Shown here: positions 44,734 through 53,048 of the stretch, one piece after another
Numbering within the stretch: position 1 is the first letter of the stretch
How the letters are laid out: each line of letters starts with the position of its first letter
DNA from: Paraconexibacter algicola
GTDB lineage: Bacteria > Actinomycetota > Thermoleophilia > Solirubrobacterales > Solirubrobacteraceae
Direction: 5' to 3'
Length of the DNA stretch: 64,000 nt
NCBI RefSeq assembly: GCF_003044185.1
Contig: NZ_PYYB01000001.1
Coordinates: 1,612,001-1,676,000 of the forward strand
Program-made: the position numbers and the translations under genes
The notes under the pieces: generated by a model
The model's input: only the letters and a program-made list of their open reading frames with translations
Told to the model about the DNA's origin: nothing
Database searches by the model: none

Positions 44734-44781
44734 GGCGACGTCCCGCAGCGAGGCGAGGAAGTCCGCGGGCGCGTCGGACCC
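44734..44781 (-). pseudogene. Remnant of a metallo-beta-lactamase gene, internal segment
   Basis: By eye, 45 of 48 bases match 49184-49231 inside the intact metallo-beta-lactamase gene, in the same orientation. It covers the codons for part of DALADFLASLRRVA. It lies upstream of the ferredoxin gene, while the 3' remnant lies downstream of the P450 gene, so the two pieces of one lost gene copy flank the ferredoxin-P450 operon. Confidence 0.7.
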
Positions 44782-44808
44782 TGGGGATGTCCGCAGGGCC
44801 CCACGAAC

Positions 44809-47800
44809 TCAGCCGGCGGCGCGAGATGGGCGGTTGGTTCCTTCGACGTCGAGGGTCGGGAGTGCTCGGTCGAGCCAACCGGGCATCCAGAAGGTCGTGC
44901 GGCCAGTCAGCCGTAGGGCTGCGGGGAGGAGGACCATGCGGACGATCGTCGCGTCGATCAGGACGGCGGTGGCGAGTCCGATGCCGGTCTGCTTGACGAC
45001 GGTCAGGTCGGTGAGCGCGAAGCTGATGAAGACGCCCGCCATGATCGCGGCGGCCCCGGTGACGACGCGTCCGGTGCGGTCGATCGCGTGGGTGACGGCG
45101 TGGTGGAGGTCGCCGGACTCCTGCCACGCCTCGCGGATCCGGGCCAGGATGAAGACCTGGTAGTCGAGGCTGAGGCCGAAGACGACGACGAACATGGCGA
45201 TCAGGCTCAGGATGTCCGCGTAGCCGGGTCCGCCGAGCGGCGGGTCGGTGCCCTGGAAGAGCAGGGCGACGACGCCGAACGACGCGCCCACCGTGAGCAG
45301 GTTGAGGACGACGCTCAACGCCGGGAGCACGATCGCGCGCAGGATGGGGATGAGGACGAGGAACGTGATGATGCTCAGCGCGACGACGAGCAGTGGCAGG
45401 GTGGACCCCAGCGCGCGCTGGTAGTCGGTGAGCTGCGCGGCGACGCCGCCGACGTCCACCCGGGCTGCCGTGGCGGCCGCCAGCCGATCCGCTTCTCCCT
45501 GCAGCCGGTCGTTCAGGGCGCGGGTGCGGGCTGCGTTGGGTCCGCTGTCGGGCACGATGGTGATGCGGGCGGCCTGCCCGCCACCGTCGAGGCTGACGGC
45601 GAACCCCGCCTGGGTTCGGGCGCCGCGGCTGCTGCCGTCCAGTGCCGCGAGAACGAAGTAGCCGGAGTCCAGCAGCCGGGGGGAGCGGTCGCGCAGCCGT
45701 GCGATCTCCTTGCCCTCGTCACCGCGTGCCGCCGCACGACGTGTCCGATCGCGGGCGGTGCCGAGACCGTTCTGCAGCGTCGCGCTGCGGGCTGCACCCT
45801 GGCCCAGTGCATCGGCGAGCTGGTCGCTGCCGCGTTGCAGGCGCTGGATGCCGCCGGCGAGGCGGTCGGTGGCGCCGGCCAGGGCGTCAAGGCCGGAGGG
45901 GAGCTGCGCGGTAGAGCTCTCGATGCGCCGGAGGCCCTTCTCCAGATCCTCGGCGCCGCCGGCGATCCGACCGACGCCGTCGCCGAGCCGCAGGGCTCCG
46001 CCGCGCAGCTTCGTGAGGCCGTCGAGGAGCTGGCGGGCGCCGCCGGTGAGGGCGTCGGCGCCGTCGATCGCGCGGCCGATCTGGTCGTCTGCCGCCGTCA
46101 GGCTCGACGGAAGACCCGGATACGCCGGGTCGATCTGCCGCCCGTCGCGTGGGTCCTTGCCGGAGAAGAAGGCGGACAGGCGGCCGGCCCGCTCGAGTGC
46201 CTGACGGTAGCGCGGGTCCGTTCGCCCGATGGTCATCGTCGAGAGGCTGCGGAGGAGCGCGTCGACGTCGCCCTGGGCTTCCCGCGACGCAGTCGTCAGC
46301 TGCTGCAGCTGACCGCGGCCCTGCTGTAGACCATCGCGGAGTGCCGCGGCGCCGTCGCGGAGCTTGCGCGCACCGGGGCGCGCCCGGTCGAGGCCGTCGG
46401 CGAGAGCTGCGGTGCCCTTGCGCGCGTCGACGAGGGCTGCAGTGAGGCGTGAGGAGCCCGCGCGCGCCTGCGCGAGGCCGGTGCGCAGCTCGCGGGCTCC
46501 GTCCCGTGCGCGCCGCAGGGCGGCGCCGAGGGTCTCGGCGCCGCCTGAGCCGGTGCCGGCGCCCGCGGCGATCCGGTCGGCCGCGGTGCGGGCGTCGCGC
46601 AGCCCGCCGCGTAGATCACCGACGCCACGCTGGGCCCGCCCGAGGCCGCGGCTGAGCTTGCGGGCGTCGCGGCCGCTCCTGCGGAGGTCCGCGGTGGCGC
46701 GGGCGGCTCGTCGGTCGGCGGTGAGCAGTCGGGGCTCCTGCTCGACGATCGCGCCGGGACCGATGACGGTTCGCACGCCGGGCAGCTTCGCGATCTGTCG
46801 CTGCCAGGTGGCCATGGCGCGCAGTCGCTCGGGGGAGGTGATCGGACCGGTGTCGTCGGAGACGTAGACCTCGAACGGGGCCGTCCAGCCGGCGCCCAGC
46901 ACCTCGGCGGTCCGGACGGTGTCCATGCGTGCGCGACTGTCGGAGGGGAGCGTCCGGACGTCGGGCGGGCCGGTCGTCAGCCCCAGCGCCGGGACGGACA
47001 GCAGCAGCAGGCCGGCGAGCGCGGGGCCCGCAGTCAGCAGCGGCCGCCGCTGGACCGCGTCGGCAAACCGCGCCCACCCGCCGCCGTCCCGCGGTTCGCT
47101 GCCGATCCGCCAGCGGTCGATCCGGTGACCGACGAGCAGCAGGAGCGCGGGTGCGGCGAGGAACGAGCCGGCGACGCTGAGGAACGCCACGAGCGCGACG
47201 CTCGCCGCCGCCGAGAGCAGGAAATCCCCCGGGGAGAGCGCCATCGCGACGACCATTGCCGCGATCAGCGTCACCCCGGCGAAGACCACGGTTCGCCCAG
47301 CGGTGTCTGCGGCCGCTGCGGCGGCCTCGCGCGGGGAGTTTCCGCGGCGCAGCTCCTCGCGGAAGCGGGACACCAGCAGCAGCGAGTAGTCGACCCCCAG
47401 GGCCAGGCCCATCATCTCCGTCAACGAGCTCGCGACGTCGGTGATCGGGGTGAAGGTCGCCACCAGCGCGACGAGCCCGAATCCTGACGTGACTGCCGCC
47501 AGCCCGAACAGCGCCGGGATCGCGGCCGCTATCGGCGACCGGAACACCAGCAGCAGGACCAGCAGCAGGACTGGGACGGCGAGGAGGGCGGCATCGCTGG
47601 CCGCCTTCAGGGACTCGTCCTTCAGGTCCCCGCCCACGAGGGAGAACCCGGTGACGGATGCGCGGACCGGTTTGTCGACCGACGTGTCGACGGTCTCCCT
47701 GATCGCCTGGCCGGTCTCCCCCGCGAAGGTGCTCTGCGCCTTGGCCAGCACCAGGATCAGCGCGGCACCGCGCGTCGGTCGCAGCTCGGGGATTCCCTGG

Positions 47801-48108
47801 GCGTCCTCATCCCAGGGCGAGAGCACGCGCAGCCCGGTGTCCCGGCGAAGGACCTGCGCGAGAGCGGCGCCCTGACGGTCGACCTGCTGCTGCGGACCCT
47901 CCAGCACGATCGGGATCGACGCCTCGATGCCGAAGGTGCGCTCGGCCACCGCCTGCGCCCGTGCACTGGAGCTGCCCGGGACGTCGACGGTGCTCGGGGA
48001 GAGGCGATCCTCGAACGACAGGGCGTTGAGCGACAGCGCGAGCGTGACCAGCACCCAGACACCGAGCGTCGCCTTCGGGCGGCGGAGCGCGAAGCCGGCG
48101 AGGCGCAT
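44809..48108 (-). CDS. Large MMPL/RND-family membrane transporter with helical repeat domains
   Basis: A 1099-residue MMPL-family exporter. It has an N-terminal helix (FALRRPKATLGVWVLVTLAL), a first helix bundle around residues 170-340 (SDAALLAVPVLLLVLLLVF) and a second bundle at the C-terminus (LPLLVVALSIITFLVLIPIL, SLIAMFVVVFGLSLDYQVFI). Between them lie two long Gly/Ala-rich heptad-like segments (GLGRAQRGVGDLRGGLRDAR; GGARQLLDGLTKLRGGALRL) like those of YhgE/Pip-type and MmpL-like proteins. It probably exports a lipid or hydrophobic compound. The frame stays open upstream, but ATG 48108 fits the family N-terminus. It overlaps the stop of a 9-codon leader reading frame. A TetR gene is divergent. 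Confidence 0.85.
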   Translation of the reverse strand: MRLAGFALRRPKATLGVWVLVTLALSLNALSFEDRLSPSTVDVPGSSSARAQAVAERTFGIEASIPIVLEGPQQQVDRQGAALAQVLRRDTGLRVLSPWDEDAQGIPELRPTRGAALILVLAKAQSTFAGETGQAIRETVDTSVDKPVRASVTGFSLVGGDLKDESLKAASDAALLAVPVLLLVLLLVFRSPIAAAIPALFGLAAVTSGFGLVALVATFTPITDVASSLTEMMGLALGVDYSLLLVSRFREELRRGNSPREAAAAAADTAGRTVVFAGVTLIAAMVVAMALSPGDFLLSAAASVALVAFLSVAGSFLAAPALLLLVGHRIDRWRIGSEPRDGGGWARFADAVQRRPLLTAGPALAGLLLLSVPALGLTTGPPDVRTLPSDSRARMDTVRTAEVLGAGWTAPFEVYVSDDTGPITSPERLRAMATWQRQIAKLPGVRTVIGPGAIVEQEPRLLTADRRAARATADLRRSGRDARKLSRGLGRAQRGVGDLRGGLRDARTAADRIAAGAGTGSGGAETLGAALRRARDGARELRTGLAQARAGSSRLTAALVDARKGTAALADGLDRARPGARKLRDGAAALRDGLQQGRGQLQQLTTASREAQGDVDALLRSLSTMTIGRTDPRYRQALERAGRLSAFFSGKDPRDGRQIDPAYPGLPSSLTAADDQIGRAIDGADALTGGARQLLDGLTKLRGGALRLGDGVGRIAGGAEDLEKGLRRIESSTAQLPSGLDALAGATDRLAGGIQRLQRGSDQLADALGQGAARSATLQNGLGTARDRTRRAAARGDEGKEIARLRDRSPRLLDSGYFVLAALDGSSRGARTQAGFAVSLDGGGQAARITIVPDSGPNAARTRALNDRLQGEADRLAAATAARVDVGGVAAQLTDYQRALGSTLPLLVVALSIITFLVLIPILRAIVLPALSVVLNLLTVGASFGVVALLFQGTDPPLGGPGYADILSLIAMFVVVFGLSLDYQVFILARIREAWQESGDLHHAVTHAIDRTGRVVTGAAAIMAGVFISFALTDLTVVKQTGIGLATAVLIDATIVRMVLLPAALRLTGRTTFWMPGWLDRALPTLDVEGTNRPSRAAG

Positions 48109-48137
48109 CAATCGGTCGGGGTAGTGGCGGCGTCCAT
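48108..48137 (-). CDS. Nine-residue leader peptide before the MMPL gene (possible)
   Basis: A TACGTT -10 box (48149-48144) lies 6 nt before an ATG at 48137 that opens a 9-codon frame, MDAATTPTD. Its TGA overlaps the MMPL ATG (TGATG). The MMPL start has no ribosome site of its own, so it could be translated by coupling to this leaderless mini-frame. It is a prediction from layout alone. Confidence 0.3.
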   Translation of the reverse strand: MDAATTPTD

Positions 48138-48208
48138 GACGAGAACGTACCAGTTGGTGGTTTTTCTCCGACATTCGTTTCCGCACTCGGGCGATAGGCT
48201 CGCTCGCA
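48138..48208. promoter_or_regulatory. Divergent TetR/MMPL promoter region
   Basis: The plus-strand promoter has TAGGCT at 48195-48200, 8 nt before the GTG of the TetR gene (leaderless). The minus-strand TACGTT box at 48144-48149 serves the MMPL side. Between them is CAGTTGGTG (48151-48159); the same nine bases recur at 55633-55641 in the other TetR/exporter divergent region, so it may be part of a repressor site. Confidence 0.5.
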
Positions 48209-48829
48209 GTGCGCGCCGCCGGCGATCTCACCCCCAAAGGCGCCCTGCGCGTGTCGGAGATCCTGGACGCGGCGCTGCGCTGTCTGGCGCGCGACGGGTA
48301 CGCCGCGACGTCGATCCAGCGCGTCGCCGACGAGGCTCGTCTGCACAAGCGGGTCGTCCTCTACTACTACGGGTCGCGCGAGAACCTGTTCGACGCGGTG
48401 GTGCGAACGTTGGGCGATCGGTTGTTCGACCGTCTGGAGGAGGCGCTCACCGGACTCGAGGAGCCGGCCGACATCGTGGCCACGGGGTACACCGAGCTCT
48501 GGGCGGCGATCACGACCGATCGCGCGCTCCTGGTCGCCTGGTTCGGCCTGCGCGCCGAGGCGATCACCGATCCGGTCCTCCAGGTCACCGCGAGCTATCT
48601 CGCCGACCGGCTCCGCGCGCTGATCAGCGGACTGATCGACGACGCTGTGGGCCGCGGCCGGGTCCTGGTCATCAGCCGAACCTCGCTGGAGGTCCTGATC
48701 GTCGCCGGGACTCAAGGACTCGTCCTGGACTACCTCGAGCGCGGCGAGACGCCCGAGCTCCAAGCCGGCATCAGAGACTTCCAGGGGTGGCTCACGACGG
48801 TGAGCACTCCACCGCGGAACCGGAGCTGA
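48209..48829 (+). CDS. TetR-family repressor, divergent from the MMPL exporter
   Basis: A 206-residue TetR regulator. The helix-turn-helix is RVSEILDAALRCLARDGYAA, TSIQRVADEARLHKRVVLYY and YGSRENLFDAVV. It is a close paralogue of the protein at 52344 along its whole length (both begin VRAAG-LT-KG and share LHKR-VLYYYG-RE-LFDAVVR-LGDRLFD). GTG 48209 lies 8 nt after a TAGGCT -10 box, so the mRNA is leaderless. It probably represses the MMPL exporter and itself. It is convergent with the metallo-beta-lactamase gene. Confidence 0.88.
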   Translation: MRAAGDLTPKGALRVSEILDAALRCLARDGYAATSIQRVADEARLHKRVVLYYYGSRENLFDAVVRTLGDRLFDRLEEALTGLEEPADIVATGYTELWAAITTDRALLVAWFGLRAEAITDPVLQVTASYLADRLRALISGLIDDAVGRGRVLVISRTSLEVLIVAGTQGLVLDYLERGETPELQAGIRDFQGWLTTVSTPPRNRS

Positions 48830-48865
48830 CCGGCGACCGGCCGCCGCCAGTGGCGACGCTGACCT

Positions 48866-49795
48866 TCACCCGCCCTCGGACGAGGCGGGCGACGCCGGTG
48901 CCGACCAGCGGCCGTCCGGCATCTCGGTCGCCTCGTCGTGGCGACGAAGATGCTCGAGGTGGGCGTAGGTCTCCATCAGCGCGAGCATCCGGTCTGCGCG
49001 ACTGTCGGCACGCTTGCCGAACGTCGCGGCGCTGAGCTCGGCGAGCGGTGTCGGCCCTCCGGCGAGGGCTTCGCGCAGATGCTCGAGTCGCCTGGCGTGG
49101 TGGTCGAGCAGCTCGGAGGCGCGGCTCCGGGCGTCGGCGTACGAGTCGCCGTGCGCGGGCAGCACGAGGGTGACCGGCAGATCGGCGACGCGCCGCAGCG
49201 AGGCGAGGAAGTCCGCGAGCGCGTCGGACCCGTCGAGGGAGGGCTGCACGTTGGGCGTGTAGCCGGGCAGCAGGAGGTCTCCGCAGATCAGCACGCCGTC
49301 GGCGGCGCGGTAGAGGCAGATGTGGGCGGGGTCGTGTCCGGGGGTGTGCAGCACCGCCCAGTCGCCGAACGTCTGACCGTCGCGAACGGGGATGACCTCC
49401 GGCACGTCGCCGACAAGCCCGGTGAAGCCGGCGAACGCCTCGGTGACAGCGGCGGAGTCGAGGAACCCCGGGGCCGCGGGGCCGAACGGAGCGCCGCCGG
49501 CGATGGCGAAGGTCCGCTCGATCTCCGGGTGGGCGTGGACCGCTGGAGCGAGGTCGGTCGCGATTCCCCAGTGGTCGAGATGGCCGTGCGTGACCAGCAC
49601 GGCCGGCTGGTGGACGTCGGCGGCGGCGAGGCCGGCGTGCAGCGCCGCATCCGAGCCCTTGGCGCCGGTGTCGACCACCAGCGCACCGTCGGGGGTGTCC
49701 AGGACGTGGATGTGGAGGTGATCGGGGGATCCCAGGGCGAGCGGGACGGTGAACCGCACGACCCCAGGAGCAGGGCGGTCGAGCCGGTGACTCAC
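48866..49795 (-). CDS. Metallo-beta-lactamase-fold hydrolase
   Basis: A 309-residue hydrolase. The metal-binding motif is THGHLDHWG (HxHxDH), with the further ligands His in HTPGHDPAHICLY, Asp in CGDLLLPG and His in LPAHGDSY. The C-terminal 80 residues are a helical MBL-associated domain (ADSRADRMLALMETYAHLEH). It cleaves an ester, thioester or lactone; the LACTB2-like end fits thioester or nucleic-acid hydrolases. GTG 49795 overlaps the stop of the MFS gene (GTGA). It is the last gene of the BtrH-like/MFS/MBL operon. Two fragments of a second copy lie at 42749 and 44734. Confidence 0.87.
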   Translation of the reverse strand: MSHRLDRPAPGVVRFTVPLALGSPDHLHIHVLDTPDGALVVDTGAKGSDAALHAGLAAADVHQPAVLVTHGHLDHWGIATDLAPAVHAHPEIERTFAIAGGAPFGPAAPGFLDSAAVTEAFAGFTGLVGDVPEVIPVRDGQTFGDWAVLHTPGHDPAHICLYRAADGVLICGDLLLPGYTPNVQPSLDGSDALADFLASLRRVADLPVTLVLPAHGDSYADARSRASELLDHHARRLEHLREALAGGPTPLAELSAATFGKRADSRADRMLALMETYAHLEHLRRHDEATEMPDGRWSAPASPASSEGG

Positions 49796-51210
49796 GGCGC
49801 GGCCCGGACGCGGACGAGGCAGATGCTGAGGACCGCTCCCGCCGCGGCGACGAGCGCGCTGACGACGAAGACGCGGTCCAGGCCCGCGGAGTAGTCCTCG
49901 GCGATGGCCGCTCGCAACGCGGCGCCGGTCAGGTCGCCGTGGTCCTGGTCGAGCGCGTGGTCGAAGATCGCGCCGAGCGCCGCGACCCCGGAGGCGACCC
50001 CGACCTGACGGAACGTCGAATTCATGCCCGTCGCTGTCGCGGCGAGGCGCGGCGGGGCGACGGCGAGCGTCACCGAGGCGACGGTCGGGTTCGCGAGTCC
50101 GAAGCCCAGCCCGCAGAGCACCAGCCCGGGGAACGCGACGGTCCACGACGTGCTCGCGTCGAGCATCGTCATCTGCAGCAGGCCGGCGGAGGTCGCCGCG
50201 AGCGCCGTACCGAGGACGAGCCGGGGCGCGACCCGGCCCGAGAAGCGTCCCGCCGCAGCTGCCGCCACGAACGCGACGATGGTGACCGGTAGCAGCCGAA
50301 GGCCCGCCTCCAGGCCGCTCATGCCCAGGACCCGCTGGAACCACAGCGTCAGGTACACGAACATGCCGAACAGCGACGCCGAGGTGGCGAACGCGGCGAT
50401 CGCGGCCCCGGCGAAGGAGCGGTCACGCACCAGATCGAGGTCGAACATGGGGCGGGACTGCCGCCGCTGCGCCCACACGAAGGCGATGAGCGAGGCCACC
50501 GCGACCGTCAACAGCGACAGCACACCGACCGACGCCCAGCCCCACTCGCCGCCCTCGATCAGTGCGGCGAGCAGCGTCGCGATGCCGACGGTGAACGTCA
50601 GCTGACCGGCCCAGTCGACGGGGCGCGGCTCTGGGTCCCGCGTCTCCTGCACGTACCGCAGTGCCACGACGGCGGCCGCGATCACCACCGGGACGTTCGC
50701 GAGGAAGATCCAGCGCCAGCTGACCAGCTCGATCACCGCTCCCCCGACCAACGGTCCGAGTGCCACGGCCGCTCCGAAGACGGCGCCGAAGACGCCCAGG
50801 GCCACGGCCCGTTGCTGGCCGACGTACTGGGCGCCGAGGATCGCGAGCCCGGTCGCGAAGAGCATCGCGCCACCGACGCCCTGCAGGGCCCGTGCCGCGA
50901 TGAGGGACCCCGGGTCCCACGCCAGGCCGCAGACCGCGGAGGCCAGACCGAAGACCCCGAGCCCCCAGAGGAACACGCGGCGTCGGCCGATGCGATCGGC
51001 GACCGACCCGGCGTTGAGCATGAGCGCGGCGAGCGTCAGCGCGTAGATGTCGATCGTCCACTGCATGCCTCCCAGGGAGGCTCCGAGGTCCGCGCCGATG
51101 ACCGGCAGGGCGACGATCACGATCGTGACGTCGAGCATCAGCAGCAGCTGTGCCAGACACACGGCGGCGAGCGGCCCCCAGAGCATCCGGGGAGCCGCGA
51201 GGGCGGTCAT
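49792..51210 (-). CDS. MFS drug/compound exporter (DHA2-like)
   Basis: A 472-residue major-facilitator protein with 14 predicted helices. Motif A is GSVADRIGRRRVFLWG after helix 2, and the motif C-like antiporter region GLAILGAQYVGQQRAVALGV and FGAAVALGPLVGG are visible. The start MTALAAPRMLWGPLAAVCLA fits the family N-terminus; the frame stays open upstream through the BtrH-like gene, but ATG 51210 overlaps that gene's stop (ATGA). It probably exports the product of the operon or a toxic intermediate. Confidence 0.88.
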   Translation of the reverse strand: MTALAAPRMLWGPLAAVCLAQLLLMLDVTIVIVALPVIGADLGASLGGMQWTIDIYALTLAALMLNAGSVADRIGRRRVFLWGLGVFGLASAVCGLAWDPGSLIAARALQGVGGAMLFATGLAILGAQYVGQQRAVALGVFGAVFGAAVALGPLVGGAVIELVSWRWIFLANVPVVIAAAVVALRYVQETRDPEPRPVDWAGQLTFTVGIATLLAALIEGGEWGWASVGVLSLLTVAVASLIAFVWAQRRQSRPMFDLDLVRDRSFAGAAIAAFATSASLFGMFVYLTLWFQRVLGMSGLEAGLRLLPVTIVAFVAAAAAGRFSGRVAPRLVLGTALAATSAGLLQMTMLDASTSWTVAFPGLVLCGLGFGLANPTVASVTLAVAPPRLAATATGMNSTFRQVGVASGVAALGAIFDHALDQDHGDLTGAALRAAIAEDYSAGLDRVFVVSALVAAAGAVLSICLVRVRAAP

Positions 51211-52229
51211 CCTTCCCAGCGCTCCATCGCCTCGACGCCGTGGCGCTCGAGCTCGGCGATGCGAAGCGTCGTCGCGATGCCGTCGCCGTGACGTCGCTCG
51301 CCGGCGTGGTCGGCGAGTTCGATCCAAGCCTCCGCGAGCTCGTCGTAGATGTCCGCCGCGGACCGAAGTGCGGCGTCGTCGAGCAGGACGCTCATATCCC
51401 GAAGGAATTCGGCGTGGAGGGAGCGGAACAGCGCGCCGCCGGTGCCCGCCTTGACGATCAGGACGCGCAGCGCGCCGAGCGCCGCGTCCGTACGCTCGCC
51501 GAACCGGCCTGGCCACGTGCGGTACTGCTCGGCGAACGTGGCGACTCCGGGCACGCCGCCGGCCGCAGCCATCCCGAGCAGCTCGACACGGTCTTGGCGC
51601 ATGTTCTGCACCGCGCGTCCGAGCGCGAGGCGCGTCGCCTCGCGCGGGTCGCGCAGGCGCTCCGGCCAGTCGTACACGAACACGCGGTGGCGGTTCGGAC
51701 CGGGAAAGCCGTGCGAGCTGCGAGCGCGCGCGAGCGACTTGAGCGAGCAGCGCTGGATCTCGTCGCGGTCGTTGTCGGCCACGAAGGCGATGCCCTGTTC
51801 CTCGTCGTAGCCGATGACGACGATGTCGTGCCGGGTGTTGGACATGCGCACCCGCAGGTACTCGAGCTCGGCGATGTCCGCCCAGAGCATCGACGGGCGG
51901 CCGGCGTCGACCTCGTCGCGCACCGTCTGCCACCCGACCGCCGGGTCCTCCGTCTCCCGGATCTCCAGAGAAGCTCCGAGGTTCGTGGCGACGTCCTCCT
52001 CGAACTCGCCCGTTCGCCCGACGAGGTAGACCGGAGGCGTCATCTCCGGCAGCTCCAGGGAGAAGAACCCCAGGCCGCCCCCCAGCCCGAAACACGCGCC
52101 CTCCGACAGCGGTCCGGTCCCGTAGTCGAGACGGTGGAACTCGAGGAGGTCGCGGATGCTGCCGGAGCCGCAGTGCCCGGCCAGGCGGTGGGGGTAGGCC
52201 AGCTGCCGACTCGCGATGGGGGCGCTCAT
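51207..52229 (-). CDS. BtrH-like (BtrH_N / DUF4872-type) protein, second copy
   Basis: A 340-residue paralogue of the protein at 40590. Conserved blocks are AGHCGSGSIRDLL, ACFGLGGGLGFF, the VGRTGEFEEDVATNLG region, WADIAELEYLRVRMSNTRHD, ADNDRDE and KAGTGGALFRSLHAEFLRDM. The Cys and His positions suggest an acyl-transfer or peptidase-like mechanism as proposed for BtrH, but the substrate is unknown. It is first in the operon with the MFS exporter and metallo-beta-lactamase and is preceded by the third copy of the shared operator (52252-52263). Confidence 0.77.
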   Translation of the reverse strand: MSAPIASRQLAYPHRLAGHCGSGSIRDLLEFHRLDYGTGPLSEGACFGLGGGLGFFSLELPEMTPPVYLVGRTGEFEEDVATNLGASLEIRETEDPAVGWQTVRDEVDAGRPSMLWADIAELEYLRVRMSNTRHDIVVIGYDEEQGIAFVADNDRDEIQRCSLKSLARARSSHGFPGPNRHRVFVYDWPERLRDPREATRLALGRAVQNMRQDRVELLGMAAAGGVPGVATFAEQYRTWPGRFGERTDAALGALRVLIVKAGTGGALFRSLHAEFLRDMSVLLDDAALRSAADIYDELAEAWIELADHAGERRHGDGIATTLRIAELERHGVEAMERWEG

Positions 52230-52251
52230 CGGGGCAGCATAGACCTTTCTA

Positions 52252-52263
52252 CACCGCTCGGTG
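52252..52263 (-). promoter_or_regulatory. CACCG-NN-CGGTG operator before the second BtrH-like operon
   Basis: CACCGCTCGGTG on the plus strand keeps both 5-bp arms of the operators at 40119 and 44694 and differs only in the central two bases. Read toward the BtrH-like gene it is followed by TGTAGAAA, like the TGTAGAAT and TGTAAAAT found beside the other two. The gene's ATG is 22 nt away, with TATGCT also present 6 nt before it. Confidence 0.65.
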
Positions 52264-52343
52264 AATAATTGTGCCGGCGTTCTGAACGGCGGAGTTCGAA
52301 CAGGGCGCGCACGGGCGCGTGGCTACGAGGCGTCGATCGTGGT

Positions 52344-52961
52344 TCAGGTCCCGGCCGGTCGGACCGCCACGGTGGCGAGCCATCCCTGGAAGTCCTTGAT
52401 CGCATGAAGCAGATCGGGGGTCTCGCCGCGTTCGAGGAAGTCGAGGATGAGACCCTGCGTGCAGGCCAACACGAGGACCTCCAGGGAACCACGCTCGAGG
52501 TTCAGCGTTCCGCCGCGCCTCAGCAGGTCATCGATCAGACGGCCGACGAGCGCGCGGAAGCGGTCGACGAGGTAGTTCGCCGTCGTCGCCAGTGTCGGGT
52601 TGGTGACGGCCTCGGCGCGCAACCCGAACCACGCGACCAACAGCGCGCGGTCCGTGGTGACGGTCCCCCACAGGGTGGCGTAGCCCTGCTCGACGATGGC
52701 GATCGGCTCGTCGAGGGTCACCAACTCGGTCTCGAGCTGGTCAAACAGCCGGTCGCCGAGACGGCGCACCACGGCGTCGAACAGCTGCTCGCGCGTGCCG
52801 TAGTAGTAGAGGACGCCGCGCTTGTGGAGGCCCGCCTCGTCTGCGACGCGCTGCAGCGAGGTCTGCGCGTACCCATCACGGGCGAGGCAGACGAGCGTGG
52901 CCTCGATGATCTCCTCGACGCGCCGCTGGCCCTTCTTCGTCAATTCGCCCGCAGCCCGCAC
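52344..52961 (-). CDS. TetR-family repressor upstream of the BtrH-like/MFS/MBL operon
   Basis: A 205-residue TetR protein and paralogue of 48209-48829. The helix-turn-helix is RVEEIIEATLVCLARDGYAQ, TSLQRVADEAGLHKRGVLYY and YGTREQLFDAVV. A longer frame begins at 52994, but GTG 52961 matches the paralogue's start exactly (VRAAGELT) and has TACGCT 7 nt upstream, so the transcript is leaderless. It is the best local candidate for binding the CACCG-NN-CGGTG operators, one of which lies 81 bp after its stop codon. The ligand domain shares AWFGLRAEA with the paralogue. Confidence 0.86.
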   Translation of the reverse strand: MRAAGELTKKGQRRVEEIIEATLVCLARDGYAQTSLQRVADEAGLHKRGVLYYYGTREQLFDAVVRRLGDRLFDQLETELVTLDEPIAIVEQGYATLWGTVTTDRALLVAWFGLRAEAVTNPTLATTANYLVDRFRALVGRLIDDLLRRGGTLNLERGSLEVLVLACTQGLILDFLERGETPDLLHAIKDFQGWLATVAVRPAGT

Positions 52962-52968
52962 CGCTGTC

Positions 52969-52974
52969 AGCGTA
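52969..52974 (-). promoter_or_regulatory. -10 box of a leaderless promoter
   Basis: TACGCT on the minus strand ends 7 nt before the GTG of the TetR gene at 52961. This layout equals that of its paralogue at 48209 and supports the shorter start. Confidence 0.5.
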
Positions 52975-53048
52975 GTGCCTCGCTCGTCGGCCAAGCCCCG
53001 CGGGCGGTTCTGCGGCGTGTCCGGGCGGGCGGTCGACGAACGCAGTGC

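Noticed and set aside
46280-46640. Apparent repeats inside the MMPL gene
   Set aside because: They are heptad-like coiled-coil coding repeats of the protein, not a DNA repeat array or CRISPR.
48109-48348. N-terminal extension of the MMPL gene, including ATG 48174
   Set aside because: It would cover the divergent TetR gene's promoter and start. The family N-terminus begins at ATG 48108.
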